Source: Flavobacterium xueshanense
GTDB lineage: Bacteria; Bacteroidota; Bacteroidia; Flavobacteriales; Flavobacteriaceae
NCBI RefSeq assembly: GCF_900112975.1
Contig: NZ_FONQ01000002.1
Span: 428,696 to 492,695 of the forward strand
Reading direction: 5' to 3'
Length of the DNA: 64,000 nt
Shown here: positions 41,304 to 50,348 of the stretch, one piece after another
Position numbering within the stretch: position 1 is the stretch's first letter
Layout of the letters: the number at the start of each line of letters is the position of its first letter
Program-made: the position numbers and the translations under genes
The notes under the pieces: model-generated
The model's database searches: none
What the model was told of the DNA's origin: nothing
Seen by the model: only the letters and a program-made list of their open reading frames with translations

Positions 41304-44300
41304 ATGAAAAGAATTATTTTTATTTTGATTATTTTTTTATCAGTCGTAGGTCATTCGCAGGTTACTAGTTCTGCTATGTCTGGTACTGTTAAATCAAATT
41401 CTGGAGAGACTCTGCCTGGAGCTTCAGTTGAGGTTGTTCACAAGCCTACTGGAACAAAATATTTCTCTACAACAAGTGCTAATGGAGGATATGCAGTTCA
41501 GGGAATTAGACCAGGTGGTCCTTACACTGTAAAAGTAACTTACGTTGGTTACAAAACAACTGAAATCACAGAAATCAATGCTCCTTTAGGGAATAATTTA
41601 ACTGTAAATGTTGTTATAGACGAAGAATCAAATGCTTTGAATGAAGTGATTGTTTCTACAAAATCTAAAGGGAATTTTAATAAAGGAAGAACTGGAGCAT
41701 CGCAACAATTTTCTAACAGAGAAATCACAGCAGTGCCAGTAACGGGAGCACGTTCAATAAACGCCATAACGAAGTATAATGCAAACGCAGGTAGTAATGG
41801 TACTTTTGGAGGACAAGATTCAAGATTAAATAATTTTACAATTGACGGATCGGTTTTTAACAATGGTTTTGGACTAGGTAATGATTCACAAGCAGGAGGT
41901 AGAACAGGTTCTACTGCGATTTCTTTAGATGCTATTGAACAATTGCAAGTAAGCATTGCGCCTTATGATGTACGTCAATCAGGATTTTTAGGATCTGGAA
42001 TAAATGCAGTTACTAAGAGTGGAACAAACGAAGTAGAAGGATCAGTTTACAATTCATTCAGAAGTAACAAAAAAGATTTTATTGGAAATAAAGCAGGAGA
42101 CAACGTAGTTATTCCTGGAAAATTTGATGAAAAAATTTGGGGAGCTAGAATTGGAGCACCGATCATAAAAGACAAATTATTTTTCTTTGGAAATTTTGAA
42201 ACTTTAGAAAATATAAGTCCAGCTACAACTTGGACTTCTACAGGTTCTACACAAGCAAGCGCTCAGGTTTCCGCACCTACTTACGCGCAGATGGAAACAC
42301 TTTCTAATTTTTTACAAGACAAGTTTAATTACACCACTGGACCATGGGAAAATTATGATGCCGAAAGAATTTCAAAAAAATTCCTTGCCAGAGTTGACTG
42401 GAATATTAATAGCAATCATCAATTGACGGCTCGTTATGTGTTTCACAACTCCAATTCTGACGAGTTAACTTCAAACTCTTTTTCATTAGGAAATGGTAAT
42501 AGGAGAACAAGTCCGCTTGCAATGTCCTTCAAAAATAGCGGTTACGTTATTCAGGATAACACTAGATCAGCAGTTTTAGAATTAAACAGTAAATTAAGTA
42601 ATTCTTGGTACAATAACTTTATTGCGGGTTACGACAAACAAATTGAAGATAGAGCGTTACAAGGTGGTGGTTTGTTTCCAACAATTGACATTTTAAATGG
42701 CTCAAATACTTACATTTCTGCAGGTTTAGATCCATTTACACAGGGTAATAAACTGTCCTATTCTACTTTACACTTTACTAATAATTTGACCAAAACTATA
42801 GGTAAACATTCATTATTGTTTGGAACTAACTTTGAGTATTTCAAATCAAGTAACTTGTTCTTCTCAGGTTCAAACGGTGTTTATATCTTTAACTCACTAA
42901 CTGATTTTTATGCTGCGGCTAACCAATCTGCTAACACAGGAGGAATTCCATCAACAACTGCTCTTCCCGCGCGTTTTCAGTTTAGATATTCTGCTTTACC
43001 AGGAGCGCAAGAGCCATTGCAAATATTTAAGTCTAATAAATTAGATTTATATACTCAGGATGAAATGAAATTGAGTGATCGATTCAAATTAACAGTAGGT
43101 CTTCGTGCTTCTGCAGTATGGTTTGCTGATACAGCCCTTGAAAATCCTGCAGTTACTGCTTTAACTTTTGGACAAGGACAAAAATTCAACACTGGTGACA
43201 TGCCTGATACTCAGTATTTGTTTGAACCAAGAGTTGGTTTCAACTTAGACTTAAATGGTGATGCAAGTACTTTACTTCGTGGAGGTAGTGGTATTTTTAC
43301 AGGTAGAGCTCCTTCAGTTTTTTTATCTAATGCTATTGGAAATAATGGTGTACTAACAGGCTTTGTTGACGTTAGTGGTCCAGCATTAGCATCAGGAGGA
43401 TATGGTTTTACTCCAAATCCTAATGATTATTTTATTCCAAATACACCAACTCTTCCAACTACATTTGAATTGGCTTTCACCAACAAAAAATTTAAGTTTC
43501 CTCAAGTTTGGAAAACTAATGTAGCGGTTGATCAAAAACTTCCTTTCGGATTCGTAGGAACAGTTGAAGGGATTTTTCAAAGAAACATTAATGCGATCCA
43601 TTATTACAACAGTAATTTTGATGCGCCTGTTGGAACTTTCAGTGGTCCGGATAAGAGACCAAGATATGCACGTAACGATGCAGGTGTTCGTGTAAATGAT
43701 AATGTTTCTAGTGCAGTTGTTTTGACCAACACTGATAAAGGATATTTTTATTCTACAACTTTTAAATTAGAGTATCCTTACAAAAAAGGTCTTTGGGGAT
43801 CGTTCGCTTACACATATTCAAGTGCTAATGATTTATTATCTCCGGGTTCTATTGCTTCTGGTTCATGGACAGGTGCTAGATCTGTAAATGGTAACAACGA
43901 TTTACCATTAGCATTATCTAACAATAATACTCCACATAGATTAGTTGGTATTTTAGGATACAAAATCGAATATGGTAAAAATGTTGGCGCGGCGACTTCA
44001 ATCAATTTAGGATATATTGGTGAACAAGCTGGACCATTTTCTTACTCTTACGGAGGAGATATGAATGGAGACAGAGTTAATAATAATGACTTAATTTATG
44101 TTCCCAAAAGCGGGAATGAAATTCGTTTTCAACCATTGGCAGTTACAAATAGAGTGAATAATGTTAATGTTGTAACGACTTATTCTGAAGTACAACAACA
44201 AGCGGCTTACGACCTTTACATTAATCAAGATAAATATCTTTCTACAAGAAGAGGACAGTATGCTGAAAGAAATGGTGGAGTTTTGCCTATGTTGCATAGA

Positions 44301-44609
44301 TTAGACTTATCAGCTACTCAAGATTTTTATATTACAATCGCTGGTAAAAAGAACAATTTTCAATTTAGAGCTGATATCTTAAACTTTACAAATTTCATTA
44401 ATAAAGATTGGGGTGTTACACAAAGAGTTACAAATTCAAATGTTTTGAATTTCAGAACAACAACTGCGAATGTTCCTTTTTATCAATTAGCAACTCAAGT
44501 TGAATCTGATGGAAGTAGAATCTTAATTAAAGATACTTTTAAGAAAAACGCTTCAACTTTTGATGTGTGGCAAGCACAATTTACACTTAGATATATTTTT
44601 GGAAAATAA
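41304..44609 (+). CDS. Oar-like TonB-dependent outer-membrane receptor
   Basis: A signal peptide (MKRIIFILIIFLSVVGHSQ) precedes a carboxypeptidase-regulatory-like domain (about 22-105: GTVKSNSGETLPGASVEVV), a plug domain (about 120-235: TIDGSVFNNGFG, INAVTKSGTNEVEGSVYNS), then a long beta-barrel to the terminal WQAQFTLRYIFGK. This 1101-residue layout matches Oar-type receptors. There is no SusD partner gene beside it, so it is not a Sus-type glycan uptake pair. The ligand is unknown. Codon use is rich in repeated simple codons, as expected for a highly expressed membrane protein. Confidence 0.92.
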   Translation: MKRIIFILIIFLSVVGHSQVTSSAMSGTVKSNSGETLPGASVEVVHKPTGTKYFSTTSANGGYAVQGIRPGGPYTVKVTYVGYKTTEITEINAPLGNNLTVNVVIDEESNALNEVIVSTKSKGNFNKGRTGASQQFSNREITAVPVTGARSINAITKYNANAGSNGTFGGQDSRLNNFTIDGSVFNNGFGLGNDSQAGGRTGSTAISLDAIEQLQVSIAPYDVRQSGFLGSGINAVTKSGTNEVEGSVYNSFRSNKKDFIGNKAGDNVVIPGKFDEKIWGARIGAPIIKDKLFFFGNFETLENISPATTWTSTGSTQASAQVSAPTYAQMETLSNFLQDKFNYTTGPWENYDAERISKKFLARVDWNINSNHQLTARYVFHNSNSDELTSNSFSLGNGNRRTSPLAMSFKNSGYVIQDNTRSAVLELNSKLSNSWYNNFIAGYDKQIEDRALQGGGLFPTIDILNGSNTYISAGLDPFTQGNKLSYSTLHFTNNLTKTIGKHSLLFGTNFEYFKSSNLFFSGSNGVYIFNSLTDFYAAANQSANTGGIPSTTALPARFQFRYSALPGAQEPLQIFKSNKLDLYTQDEMKLSDRFKLTVGLRASAVWFADTALENPAVTALTFGQGQKFNTGDMPDTQYLFEPRVGFNLDLNGDASTLLRGGSGIFTGRAPSVFLSNAIGNNGVLTGFVDVSGPALASGGYGFTPNPNDYFIPNTPTLPTTFELAFTNKKFKFPQVWKTNVAVDQKLPFGFVGTVEGIFQRNINAIHYYNSNFDAPVGTFSGPDKRPRYARNDAGVRVNDNVSSAVVLTNTDKGYFYSTTFKLEYPYKKGLWGSFAYTYSSANDLLSPGSIASGSWTGARSVNGNNDLPLALSNNNTPHRLVGILGYKIEYGKNVGAATSINLGYIGEQAGPFSYSYGGDMNGDRVNNNDLIYVPKSGNEIRFQPLAVTNRVNNVNVVTTYSEVQQQAAYDLYINQDKYLSTRRGQYAERNGGVLPMLHRLDLSATQDFYITIAGKKNNFQFRADILNFTNFINKDWGVTQRVTNSNVLNFRTTTANVPFYQLATQVESDGSRILIKDTFKKNASTFDVWQAQFTLRYIFGK

Positions 44610-44634
44610 GAGTATTTAAAGTAATTGAATATTT

Positions 44635-44663
44635 AAAACCACGTTTAAAAACGTGGTTTTTTT
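44635..44663 (+). terminator. terminator of the Oar-like receptor gene
   Basis: AAAACCACGTTT pairs with AAACGTGGTTTTTTT. Confidence 0.88.
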
Positions 44664-44677
44664 ATGCCTTTTTTTAT

Positions 44678-44685
44678 TATATTTG
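44678..44685 (+). promoter_or_regulatory. -7 box of the 140-aa membrane protein gene
   Basis: TATATTTG lies 20 bases before the ATG at 44706. The longer frame starting at 44664 begins upstream of it and in the terminator. Confidence 0.55.
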
Positions 44686-44705
44686 TTAAAACAAAAACAA
44701 TATCT

Positions 44706-45128
44706 ATGTACGATTTTATTCAAAAATTCCATTCCGGTTGGGCTTATTTAGCACTTTTAGTATTAGTGGTTGCTGTGGTTAACTCCTTTATCGGGATGTC
44801 TTCTAAAAAAGATTTCACTTCAAAAGATCGAAAAATTGCATTGTTTGCTTTAATAGCAATTCACATTCAATTATTAGTTGGTATCATTTTATACTTTGTA
44901 TCACCCTTAGGTTTGGCTTCATTTGGACAAATGGCTGACAAAGCATTACGCCTAACATCTTTAGAACATCCGTTGATCAATATCATTGCGATTGTTCTTA
45001 TTACAATTGGTTGGTCCAAGCATAAAAAGTTAATGACAAGTGAATCTAAATTTAAAACTTTTTCTATTTTTTACGGTCTAGGTTTATTACTTATTTTGAG
45101 TAGAATACCATGGAATATGTGGTTATAA
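44706..45128 (+). CDS. four-pass conserved membrane protein, 140 aa
   Basis: From the ATG at 44706 (MYDFIQKFHSGWAYLAL) the protein has four hydrophobic segments and conserved histidines: one in KFHSGWAY, one in ALIAIHIQLLVG, one in SLEHPLINI. The His spacing across helices resembles a small cytochrome-b-like fold, and such proteins are often labelled cytochrome B in flavobacterial annotation. Heme binding is unproven. The start choice rests on the promoter box at 44678 and the preceding terminator. Confidence 0.72.
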   Translation: MYDFIQKFHSGWAYLALLVLVVAVVNSFIGMSSKKDFTSKDRKIALFALIAIHIQLLVGIILYFVSPLGLASFGQMADKALRLTSLEHPLINIIAIVLITIGWSKHKKLMTSESKFKTFSIFYGLGLLLILSRIPWNMWL

Positions 45129-45137
45129 AAACCGAAT

Positions 45138-45164
45138 AAAGCTCTAGAAATAGGGCTTTTTTTA
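45138..45164 (+). terminator. terminator of the 140-aa membrane protein gene
   Basis: AAAGCTCT pairs, with one mismatch, with AGGGCTTT followed by T-rich sequence. Confidence 0.65.
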
Positions 45165-45212
45165 TCTGGGTATGGTTTTTGTTTTAATAGATTTAATTAA
45201 CAGAAAATATTT

Positions 45213-45689
45213 ATGAAAAAATCAATTACTTTATTTTTTTTATTGACATTTATAAGCATACTAAGTAGTCAAAGTACAATCAGACAAAAAACGTTAGTCC
45301 AAAAAGACTCGATCAAAAAGAGTAAACTTGCATTAGAAAGTCAAGACAAGAAAATTGATTCTTTAAATAATGTATTAAGTGTTTTTAAGCCTTTTAAAAG
45401 AGAGGCACATGCATCATATTATGCTGATAAGTTTAACGGAAGAAAAACTACAAGCGGAAGAAAATTTGATAATAATAAATATACTGCAGCACACAAAAAA
45501 CTCTCTTTTGGAACAAAAGTAAGGATTACCAATGAAAAAAATGGCAAATGGGTAATCGTCGAGATTACTGACAGAGGCCCTTTTGTAAAGTCCAGAGAAA
45601 TTGACCTTTCAAAAAGGGCTTATATGGATATTACTTCCAATAAAGGTAGCGGAGGAATGTTAGTCACCATAGAAATAATAACGAAATAA
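45213..45689 (+). CDS. RlpA family septal-ring lytic transglycosylase-like protein
   Basis: A signal peptide (LFFLLTFISILSSQS) and a short coiled stretch are followed by a double-psi beta-barrel: AHASYYADKFNGRKTTSG, FDNNKYTAAHKKLSFGTKV and the catalytic-type ITDRGPF, then EIDLSKRAYMDI. RlpA enzymes cleave stem-peptide-free glycan at division sites. There is no SPOR domain, so septal targeting is not evident. Length 158. Its stop abuts the stop of the convergent CYTH gene. Confidence 0.88.
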   Translation: MKKSITLFFLLTFISILSSQSTIRQKTLVQKDSIKKSKLALESQDKKIDSLNNVLSVFKPFKREAHASYYADKFNGRKTTSGRKFDNNKYTAAHKKLSFGTKVRITNEKNGKWVIVEITDRGPFVKSREIDLSKRAYMDITSNKGSGGMLVTIEIITK

Positions 45690-46157
45690 TTACCAGTTTT
45701 TGAAAGGATTATTGCTTAAATAGGCATTGTAATACCGAATGTCGCCGGTTAGTTCAGTACCCAACCAATCTGGTTTTTCAAAAGTCTCCGTTTCAGAGTT
45801 AAGCTCAATTTCTGCCACGATCAATCCTTCATTGTCTCCATAAAATTCATCTACTTCAAAAACATGATGGCCCTTTTTTATTTCAAAACGGGTTTTATCA
45901 ATCACTCCTTTTTCACATAAAAGCAATAGCATTTGAGCTTCTGCTACCGGAATTTCTTTTTCCCACTCAAATCGGGATAATCCTGTATCGTTTGACGCTC
46001 CTTTGATAGTCAGAAATCCTTTGTTGCCTTTTATGCGAACGCGAACCGTACGCGCTGGATTTGAATTCAAATAGCCTTGTGCGATATGGTTTTTTGCAAA
46101 AGCTTCCGCTTTGAATGAATCATCTTTTACTGTAAATTTTCTTTCTATTTCAATCAT
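45690..46157 (-). CDS. CYTH domain protein (triphosphate tunnel metalloenzyme)
   Basis: The 155-residue protein opens with the diagnostic ExExK motif (MIEIERKF), followed by the tunnel strands ARTVRVRIKGNKGFLTIKG and SRFEWEKEIPVAEAQML, HHVFEVDEFYGDNEGLIVAEIEL and a C-terminal DIRYYNAYLSNNPF. CYTH enzymes hydrolyse triphosphates, often inorganic tripolyphosphate, or rarely make cAMP. This short bacterial type is most like tripolyphosphatases. The substrate is unproven. It ends directly against the RlpA gene, with no terminator between. Confidence 0.9.
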   Translation of the reverse strand: MIEIERKFTVKDDSFKAEAFAKNHIAQGYLNSNPARTVRVRIKGNKGFLTIKGASNDTGLSRFEWEKEIPVAEAQMLLLLCEKGVIDKTRFEIKKGHHVFEVDEFYGDNEGLIVAEIELNSETETFEKPDWLGTELTGDIRYYNAYLSNNPFKNW

Positions 46158-46466
46158 TTTAGTATTTTTTATAGATAGCGTCTGCTATTTTCTTTATTGT
46201 ATCTCTTCTCTTGCGTCTGACTTTTTATTTCAATATTTTCTATTTAAAAAAAGGGCTTCTTGGATTGCTCTTTCTTTGCCTTTCAAAAGAGTGCTATCTA
46301 ATTGAAAATTCAACGTAAAGTTGTCCAGCACCGTAATTCAAAGGTATCAAAATATTTACTTTAATAGATTTTGATTCTTGAGTCTGTCTAACAAGCTGTA
46401 ATTTTAGGAATAATTTACAGTAGTTTGTTTTCCGATTTGTATTTTTACAAAAATTGAACTAATATA
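46158..46466. other. intergenic region between the CYTH and recombinase-like genes
   Basis: On the minus strand TACCTTTG at about 46339-46346 could be the CYTH promoter, leaving a leader of about 180 nt. Within it a 33-codon frame begins with GTG at 46331 and ends at 46230 (NFQLDSTLLKGKERAIQEAL). I cannot tell whether it is translated. Nothing else is seen. Confidence 0.3.
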
Positions 46467-48554
46467 ATGAAGGCATTTTTCAAAGCAAAACCAAAGCCAA
46501 CTATTGCTGGACTTTTAACTGAGTTTTTTGGTGAAGCGCAGTCTTGGCGTGAAACAAATGATCGCTTGGAGCCTTTAGTAGAGTTGATTCGGTTGATTCG
46601 ACCTTTAAAAATCAAAAATGTTCAAAGGGTAGATTTACAGGAAATCATTTTATTTTTGAAAGAAAACTATTTGTGTCGACAACAGTTTTTTATTTATCTC
46701 AAAGAAATTTTAAAAGATAAAAAGTTCAATAAAATTCTTGCTGATGCGGCAATTCTTCAGGATGTAGATTTTATTTTTGAAGTCAAAAAAAGGATTTTCG
46801 CGAAATTTTTGCCGTATCAACCCCAAAAAGATACTTTAGAATATATTCTTAATCAAGTTTTTTATTTAGCGAATGACGGGATTTGGATCAACAAAATTCC
46901 ATTAAGTCAGTTGGGAGAATTATATAATCTTTTGAGGTTTAAATCCATTTACGAAAGTATAGAACCTAACTCCGTTTTATCGGAATTATTAGTTTCCATG
47001 CATTTAATCACACAACGGATCAGTGGTCGTGCGATGGAAACGGATGTAATTAAAATGGTACCGGAATTCGATGATCTTGAAAGTCCTTTTTCAGCTTTTG
47101 AAAAGGAATTATTTCTAATTGAAGAGCGGATTAGAAGTTCAGATAGACATTATATCGCTTCGGATGATTTGTCTTATGCACAGCTGCTGGTTTTGCACAA
47201 ACAATGCGTAGAATTTGTAGATAAAGCATTTCATAACAGTTCAAAATATGGAATTTCACTTCGGGTGAACCAAAATTTATTAAAAATTAGACAGCAATTA
47301 GAACGATTAAAATTTTTGATTTCATTATTGACTGTCGGTAAAGAAAAAGATAAAAAAAATAATGGAATTATATTGGCGTTGCGGTTGATAAAATTCAATT
47401 GTTATAAAAATAATGTTCGAAAATTTATTGGAGAAAGCACACAATTGATTTCGTATGAAATCACACAACACACAGCAAAAACAGGAGAACATTATATTAC
47501 AGAAAGCCGAAAAGAATATTACAAAATGTTCAAAACGGCATTGGGTGGTGGTTTCATTGTGGGGATTTTGTGCGTTATCAAAGTGTTGCTGTCTAAAGCG
47601 GATACGAGCTTTTTTGGGCATGCGTTTTTATATAGTATGAATTATGCATTTGGTTTTATTGCCATTTATCTTCTCGGTTTTACTTTGGCGACTAAACAAC
47701 CGGCGATGACAGCTTCGGCTTTAATAAAAGCATTGGAGGAAGGCGTGATAAAAAAAGGAAAAGATGCTGAAAAATATAAAGCTTTCGCCATCCTTTTTGC
47801 CCGCGTTTTCCGCTCGCAGTTTATTGCATTTGTAGGGAATGTTATTATGGCTTTTCCGGTTTCATTACTCGGAATTTGGTTGATTGACTATTTTTTGAAC
47901 TACAATATCGCCGCGAGTAAATGGGAATCTTTATTGATTGATTTAAGCCCGATACACTCGTTGGCAATTTTTCACGCTGCTATTGCCGGTGTATTTCTGT
48001 TTTTATCCGGAATTATTTCAGGAAGTATTGCTAACAGAGACAAACACAATCAAGTTTATTTCAGGATTACAGAGCATCCTTTTTTGAAAAGGAATTTAGG
48101 AAAAACTAAAACGTTGAAATTAGCGAAACTCTACGAAAAAAGATGGGCTGGTATCATTTCAAATTTTTGGTTTGGAATATTTATGGGAAGTACGGCATCT
48201 ATTGGGTTATTTTTAGGATTAAATCTCGACATTCGTCATATCACTTTTGGTAGCGGAAATCTTGCACTAGCTTTATATGGAGCCAATTATAATGTGAGTG
48301 ACGCCATGTTATTCTGGGGTGTTTTTGGAATAGGAATTATAGGATTAGTCAATTTTATGGTCAGTTTTAGTCTGTCAATGGGACTTGCCTTTCGTTCTAG
48401 AGCAATCTCATTATATGAATTACGATTCGTTACCGTTTCCATTTGGAATCATTTCAAATCAAGTCCTGTCAGTTTCTTTTTTCCGACAGAAAAGAAAGCT
48501 AAATCAGTTGTAGTCGAAAATTATTTGAACTTCGAGGACCGGAAAAACTCATAG
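46467..48554 (+). CDS. multi-pass membrane protein of the family labelled site-specific recombinase
   Basis: This 695-residue protein has a soluble helical N-terminal half (about 1-350) and a C-terminal half with at least six hydrophobic segments (for example GGGFIVGILCVIKVLLS, MNYAFGFIAIYLLGFTLATK, GIISGSIANRDKHNQV). It matches the family Pfam calls site-specific recombinase (SpecificRecomb), yet no serine- or tyrosine-recombinase active-site motif can be seen, and a membrane location contradicts the name. Function unknown. Pol IV follows 46 bases later, so the two may share a transcript. Confidence 0.82.
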   Translation: MKAFFKAKPKPTIAGLLTEFFGEAQSWRETNDRLEPLVELIRLIRPLKIKNVQRVDLQEIILFLKENYLCRQQFFIYLKEILKDKKFNKILADAAILQDVDFIFEVKKRIFAKFLPYQPQKDTLEYILNQVFYLANDGIWINKIPLSQLGELYNLLRFKSIYESIEPNSVLSELLVSMHLITQRISGRAMETDVIKMVPEFDDLESPFSAFEKELFLIEERIRSSDRHYIASDDLSYAQLLVLHKQCVEFVDKAFHNSSKYGISLRVNQNLLKIRQQLERLKFLISLLTVGKEKDKKNNGIILALRLIKFNCYKNNVRKFIGESTQLISYEITQHTAKTGEHYITESRKEYYKMFKTALGGGFIVGILCVIKVLLSKADTSFFGHAFLYSMNYAFGFIAIYLLGFTLATKQPAMTASALIKALEEGVIKKGKDAEKYKAFAILFARVFRSQFIAFVGNVIMAFPVSLLGIWLIDYFLNYNIAASKWESLLIDLSPIHSLAIFHAAIAGVFLFLSGIISGSIANRDKHNQVYFRITEHPFLKRNLGKTKTLKLAKLYEKRWAGIISNFWFGIFMGSTASIGLFLGLNLDIRHITFGSGNLALALYGANYNVSDAMLFWGVFGIGIIGLVNFMVSFSLSMGLAFRSRAISLYELRFVTVSIWNHFKSSPVSFFFPTEKKAKSVVVENYLNFEDRKNS

Positions 48555-48600
48555 TGTGTCAGTCATTTGAAAACAAAAACGGTTATGCAATACGGTTAAG

Positions 48601-49683
48601 ATGCAGGAGTTAATTCTAAATAGAAAAATTATACACGTCGATATGGACGCTTTTTATGCCTCGGTGGAGCAGATGGATAATCCATTTCTGAGAGGTAAAC
48701 CTATTGCTGTTGGAGGTTCTGACAGTCGGGGTGTTGTGGCAGCTGCAAGTTATGAGGCCAGGAAATTTGGAGTCCGAAGTGCAATTAGCGGAGTTTTAGC
48801 CAAGAAAAACTGTCCGGAACTCATTTTCGTCAAACCCCGATTTGACCGTTACAAGGAAATTTCGAGTAAAATTCAAAAAATCTTTCACGATTATACAGAT
48901 TTAGTTGAGCCATTATCACTTGACGAAGCGTATTTAGATGTTACTGTTAACAAAAAAGGAAATCCAAGCGCTACATTATTGGCAGCGGAAATAAGACAAC
49001 GTATTTTCAAGGAAGTGGGTCTAACTGCTTCGGCTGGAATATCAATCAATAAGTTTGTAGCCAAAATTGCTAGTGACTACAATAAACCAAACGGACAAAA
49101 AACGGTTAATCCGGATGAAGTAATTTCATTTTTAGAAGCGTTGCCCATTCGGAAATTTCATGGTGTTGGGAAAGTTACCACTGAAAAAATGTACCAACTT
49201 GGAATTTTTACCGGAGTGGAATTAAAGAATAAATCTTTGGAATTTTTGGAAAAACATTTCGGAAAATCAGGTGCTTATTATTATCATGTGGTTCGGGGGA
49301 TTCACAATAGTGAAGTAAAATCCAATCGAACTGCAAAATCAGTTGCTGCCGAACATACTTTTGATGTTAATCTTTCTTCTGAAATTTTCATGATGGAGAA
49401 ATTGGAAAGTATTGCGGCAGCGTTAGAAAAAAGGCTAAAAAAGTATGATGTAGCTGGCAAAACAGTCACGTTAAAAATCAAGTATAGCGACTTTACTCAG
49501 CAAACCCGCAGTAAAACCCTGCCGTATTTTATTGCTGATAAAGTATTAATTCTCGAAATCGTAAAGGAATTGTTGTTTCAGGAGCGGATGAAAGATTCTG
49601 TTCGATTACTTGGCATCTCAGTAAATAATTTAAACACAGAGGAGAAAAAGTTTGTTGTAGTGCAGTTAAAATTTGATTTTTAG
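48601..49683 (+). CDS. dinB: DNA polymerase IV (Y family)
   Basis: This error-prone translesion polymerase has 360 residues. The catalytic motifs are HVDMDAFYASVEQ and PLSLDEAYLDVT. SAGISINKFVAKIASDYNKPNG and the helix-hairpin-helix HGVGKVTTEKMYQLGI are intact. The little-finger domain follows (VTLKIKYSDFTQQTRSKTL). No C-terminal beta-clamp motif is obvious at the very end (VVVQLKFDF), so clamp binding is uncertain. It is distinct from the DinB-fold gene at 12042. Confidence 0.96.
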   Translation: MQELILNRKIIHVDMDAFYASVEQMDNPFLRGKPIAVGGSDSRGVVAAASYEARKFGVRSAISGVLAKKNCPELIFVKPRFDRYKEISSKIQKIFHDYTDLVEPLSLDEAYLDVTVNKKGNPSATLLAAEIRQRIFKEVGLTASAGISINKFVAKIASDYNKPNGQKTVNPDEVISFLEALPIRKFHGVGKVTTEKMYQLGIFTGVELKNKSLEFLEKHFGKSGAYYYHVVRGIHNSEVKSNRTAKSVAAEHTFDVNLSSEIFMMEKLESIAAALEKRLKKYDVAGKTVTLKIKYSDFTQQTRSKTLPYFIADKVLILEIVKELLFQERMKDSVRLLGISVNNLNTEEKKFVVVQLKFDF

Positions 49684-49749
49684 GTGTTTAAAGCATGTTC
49701 AACAATGGTTAAAGTTGAATAATTGCTGTTTTATCGTTACAAATAAATT

Positions 49750-49757
49750 TACATTTG
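49750..49757 (+). promoter_or_regulatory. -7 box of the PAS gene
   Basis: TACATTTG lies 20 bases before the start. A TTG at 49723 is 24 bases upstream. Confidence 0.5.
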
Positions 49758-49777
49758 TCTTTTTAAATCGATAAATC

Positions 49778-50293
49778 ATGAATAATTTTAAACAATATGA
49801 AGATGCTATTGCGGTGTATCACAATGGTTTAAACGTAAAGACAGCTCCAATTTTCTGCTGGGATTTTCACAATGAATTTTTGACTGAAGTAAAGAGCTTT
49901 TTTTTGGATTTAAATAAATTAAATTCAATTTCTTCCAAAAATAAATGGGTGGAGAATAACTGGGATTTAAAAAATAGTCTCAGAGATGAAGTTATAATTG
50001 TCACTGATGCAAGATTAAAGATTGTTTTTGCTTCACATAACATAGTAAAAATGAATGGCTATGTAGAAGATGAAGTATTGGGTAAAAGCCCAAAGATGTT
50101 TCAGGGTGAAGCGACTAATCACATTACTTCAAATGAAATCCGAATAGCAATATTAGATCAGCAACCTTTTGAGAAAGTTGTCATGAATTACAAAAAGAAC
50201 GGGGAAGTTTATGCTTGTTTGATAAAAGGATATCCTGTTTTCAACAGCAAAGGTGAATTGAGTCATTATATCGCTTTTGAGAAAGCTGCATAA
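49778..50293 (+). CDS. single PAS domain protein, LOV-like but without the flavin Cys
   Basis: The 171-residue protein has an N-terminal helical region (about 1-60) and one PAS domain (about 66-171): IIVTDARLKIVFASHNIVKM, then NGYVEDEVLGKSPKMFQGEA, FEKVVMNYKKNGEVYACLI and LSHYIAFEKAA. The segment GKSPKMFQG aligns with the LOV motif GRNCRFLQG, but the photoactive Cys is Pro here. It has no output domain, so it may act by protein-protein contact. It is followed by a very strong terminator. Confidence 0.85.
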   Translation: MNNFKQYEDAIAVYHNGLNVKTAPIFCWDFHNEFLTEVKSFFLDLNKLNSISSKNKWVENNWDLKNSLRDEVIIVTDARLKIVFASHNIVKMNGYVEDEVLGKSPKMFQGEATNHITSNEIRIAILDQQPFEKVVMNYKKNGEVYACLIKGYPVFNSKGELSHYIAFEKAA

Positions 50294-50334
50294 AAGAGAA
50301 AACCTTTCCAGTCTGGAAAGGTTTTCTCTTTTTA
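50292..50334. terminator. bidirectional terminator, 19-bp perfect stem
   Basis: AAAAGAGAAAACCTTTCCAG pairs with CTGGAAAGGTTTTCTCTTTT around a single base. It separates the convergent PAS and BI-1 genes. Confidence 0.9.
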
Positions 50335-50348
50335 CATAAATATATAGG

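Noticed and set aside
46230..46331. 33-codon GTG frame in the CYTH leader as a gene
   Set aside because: Only a possible leader peptide. No ATG and no family resemblance, so it is mentioned but not called.
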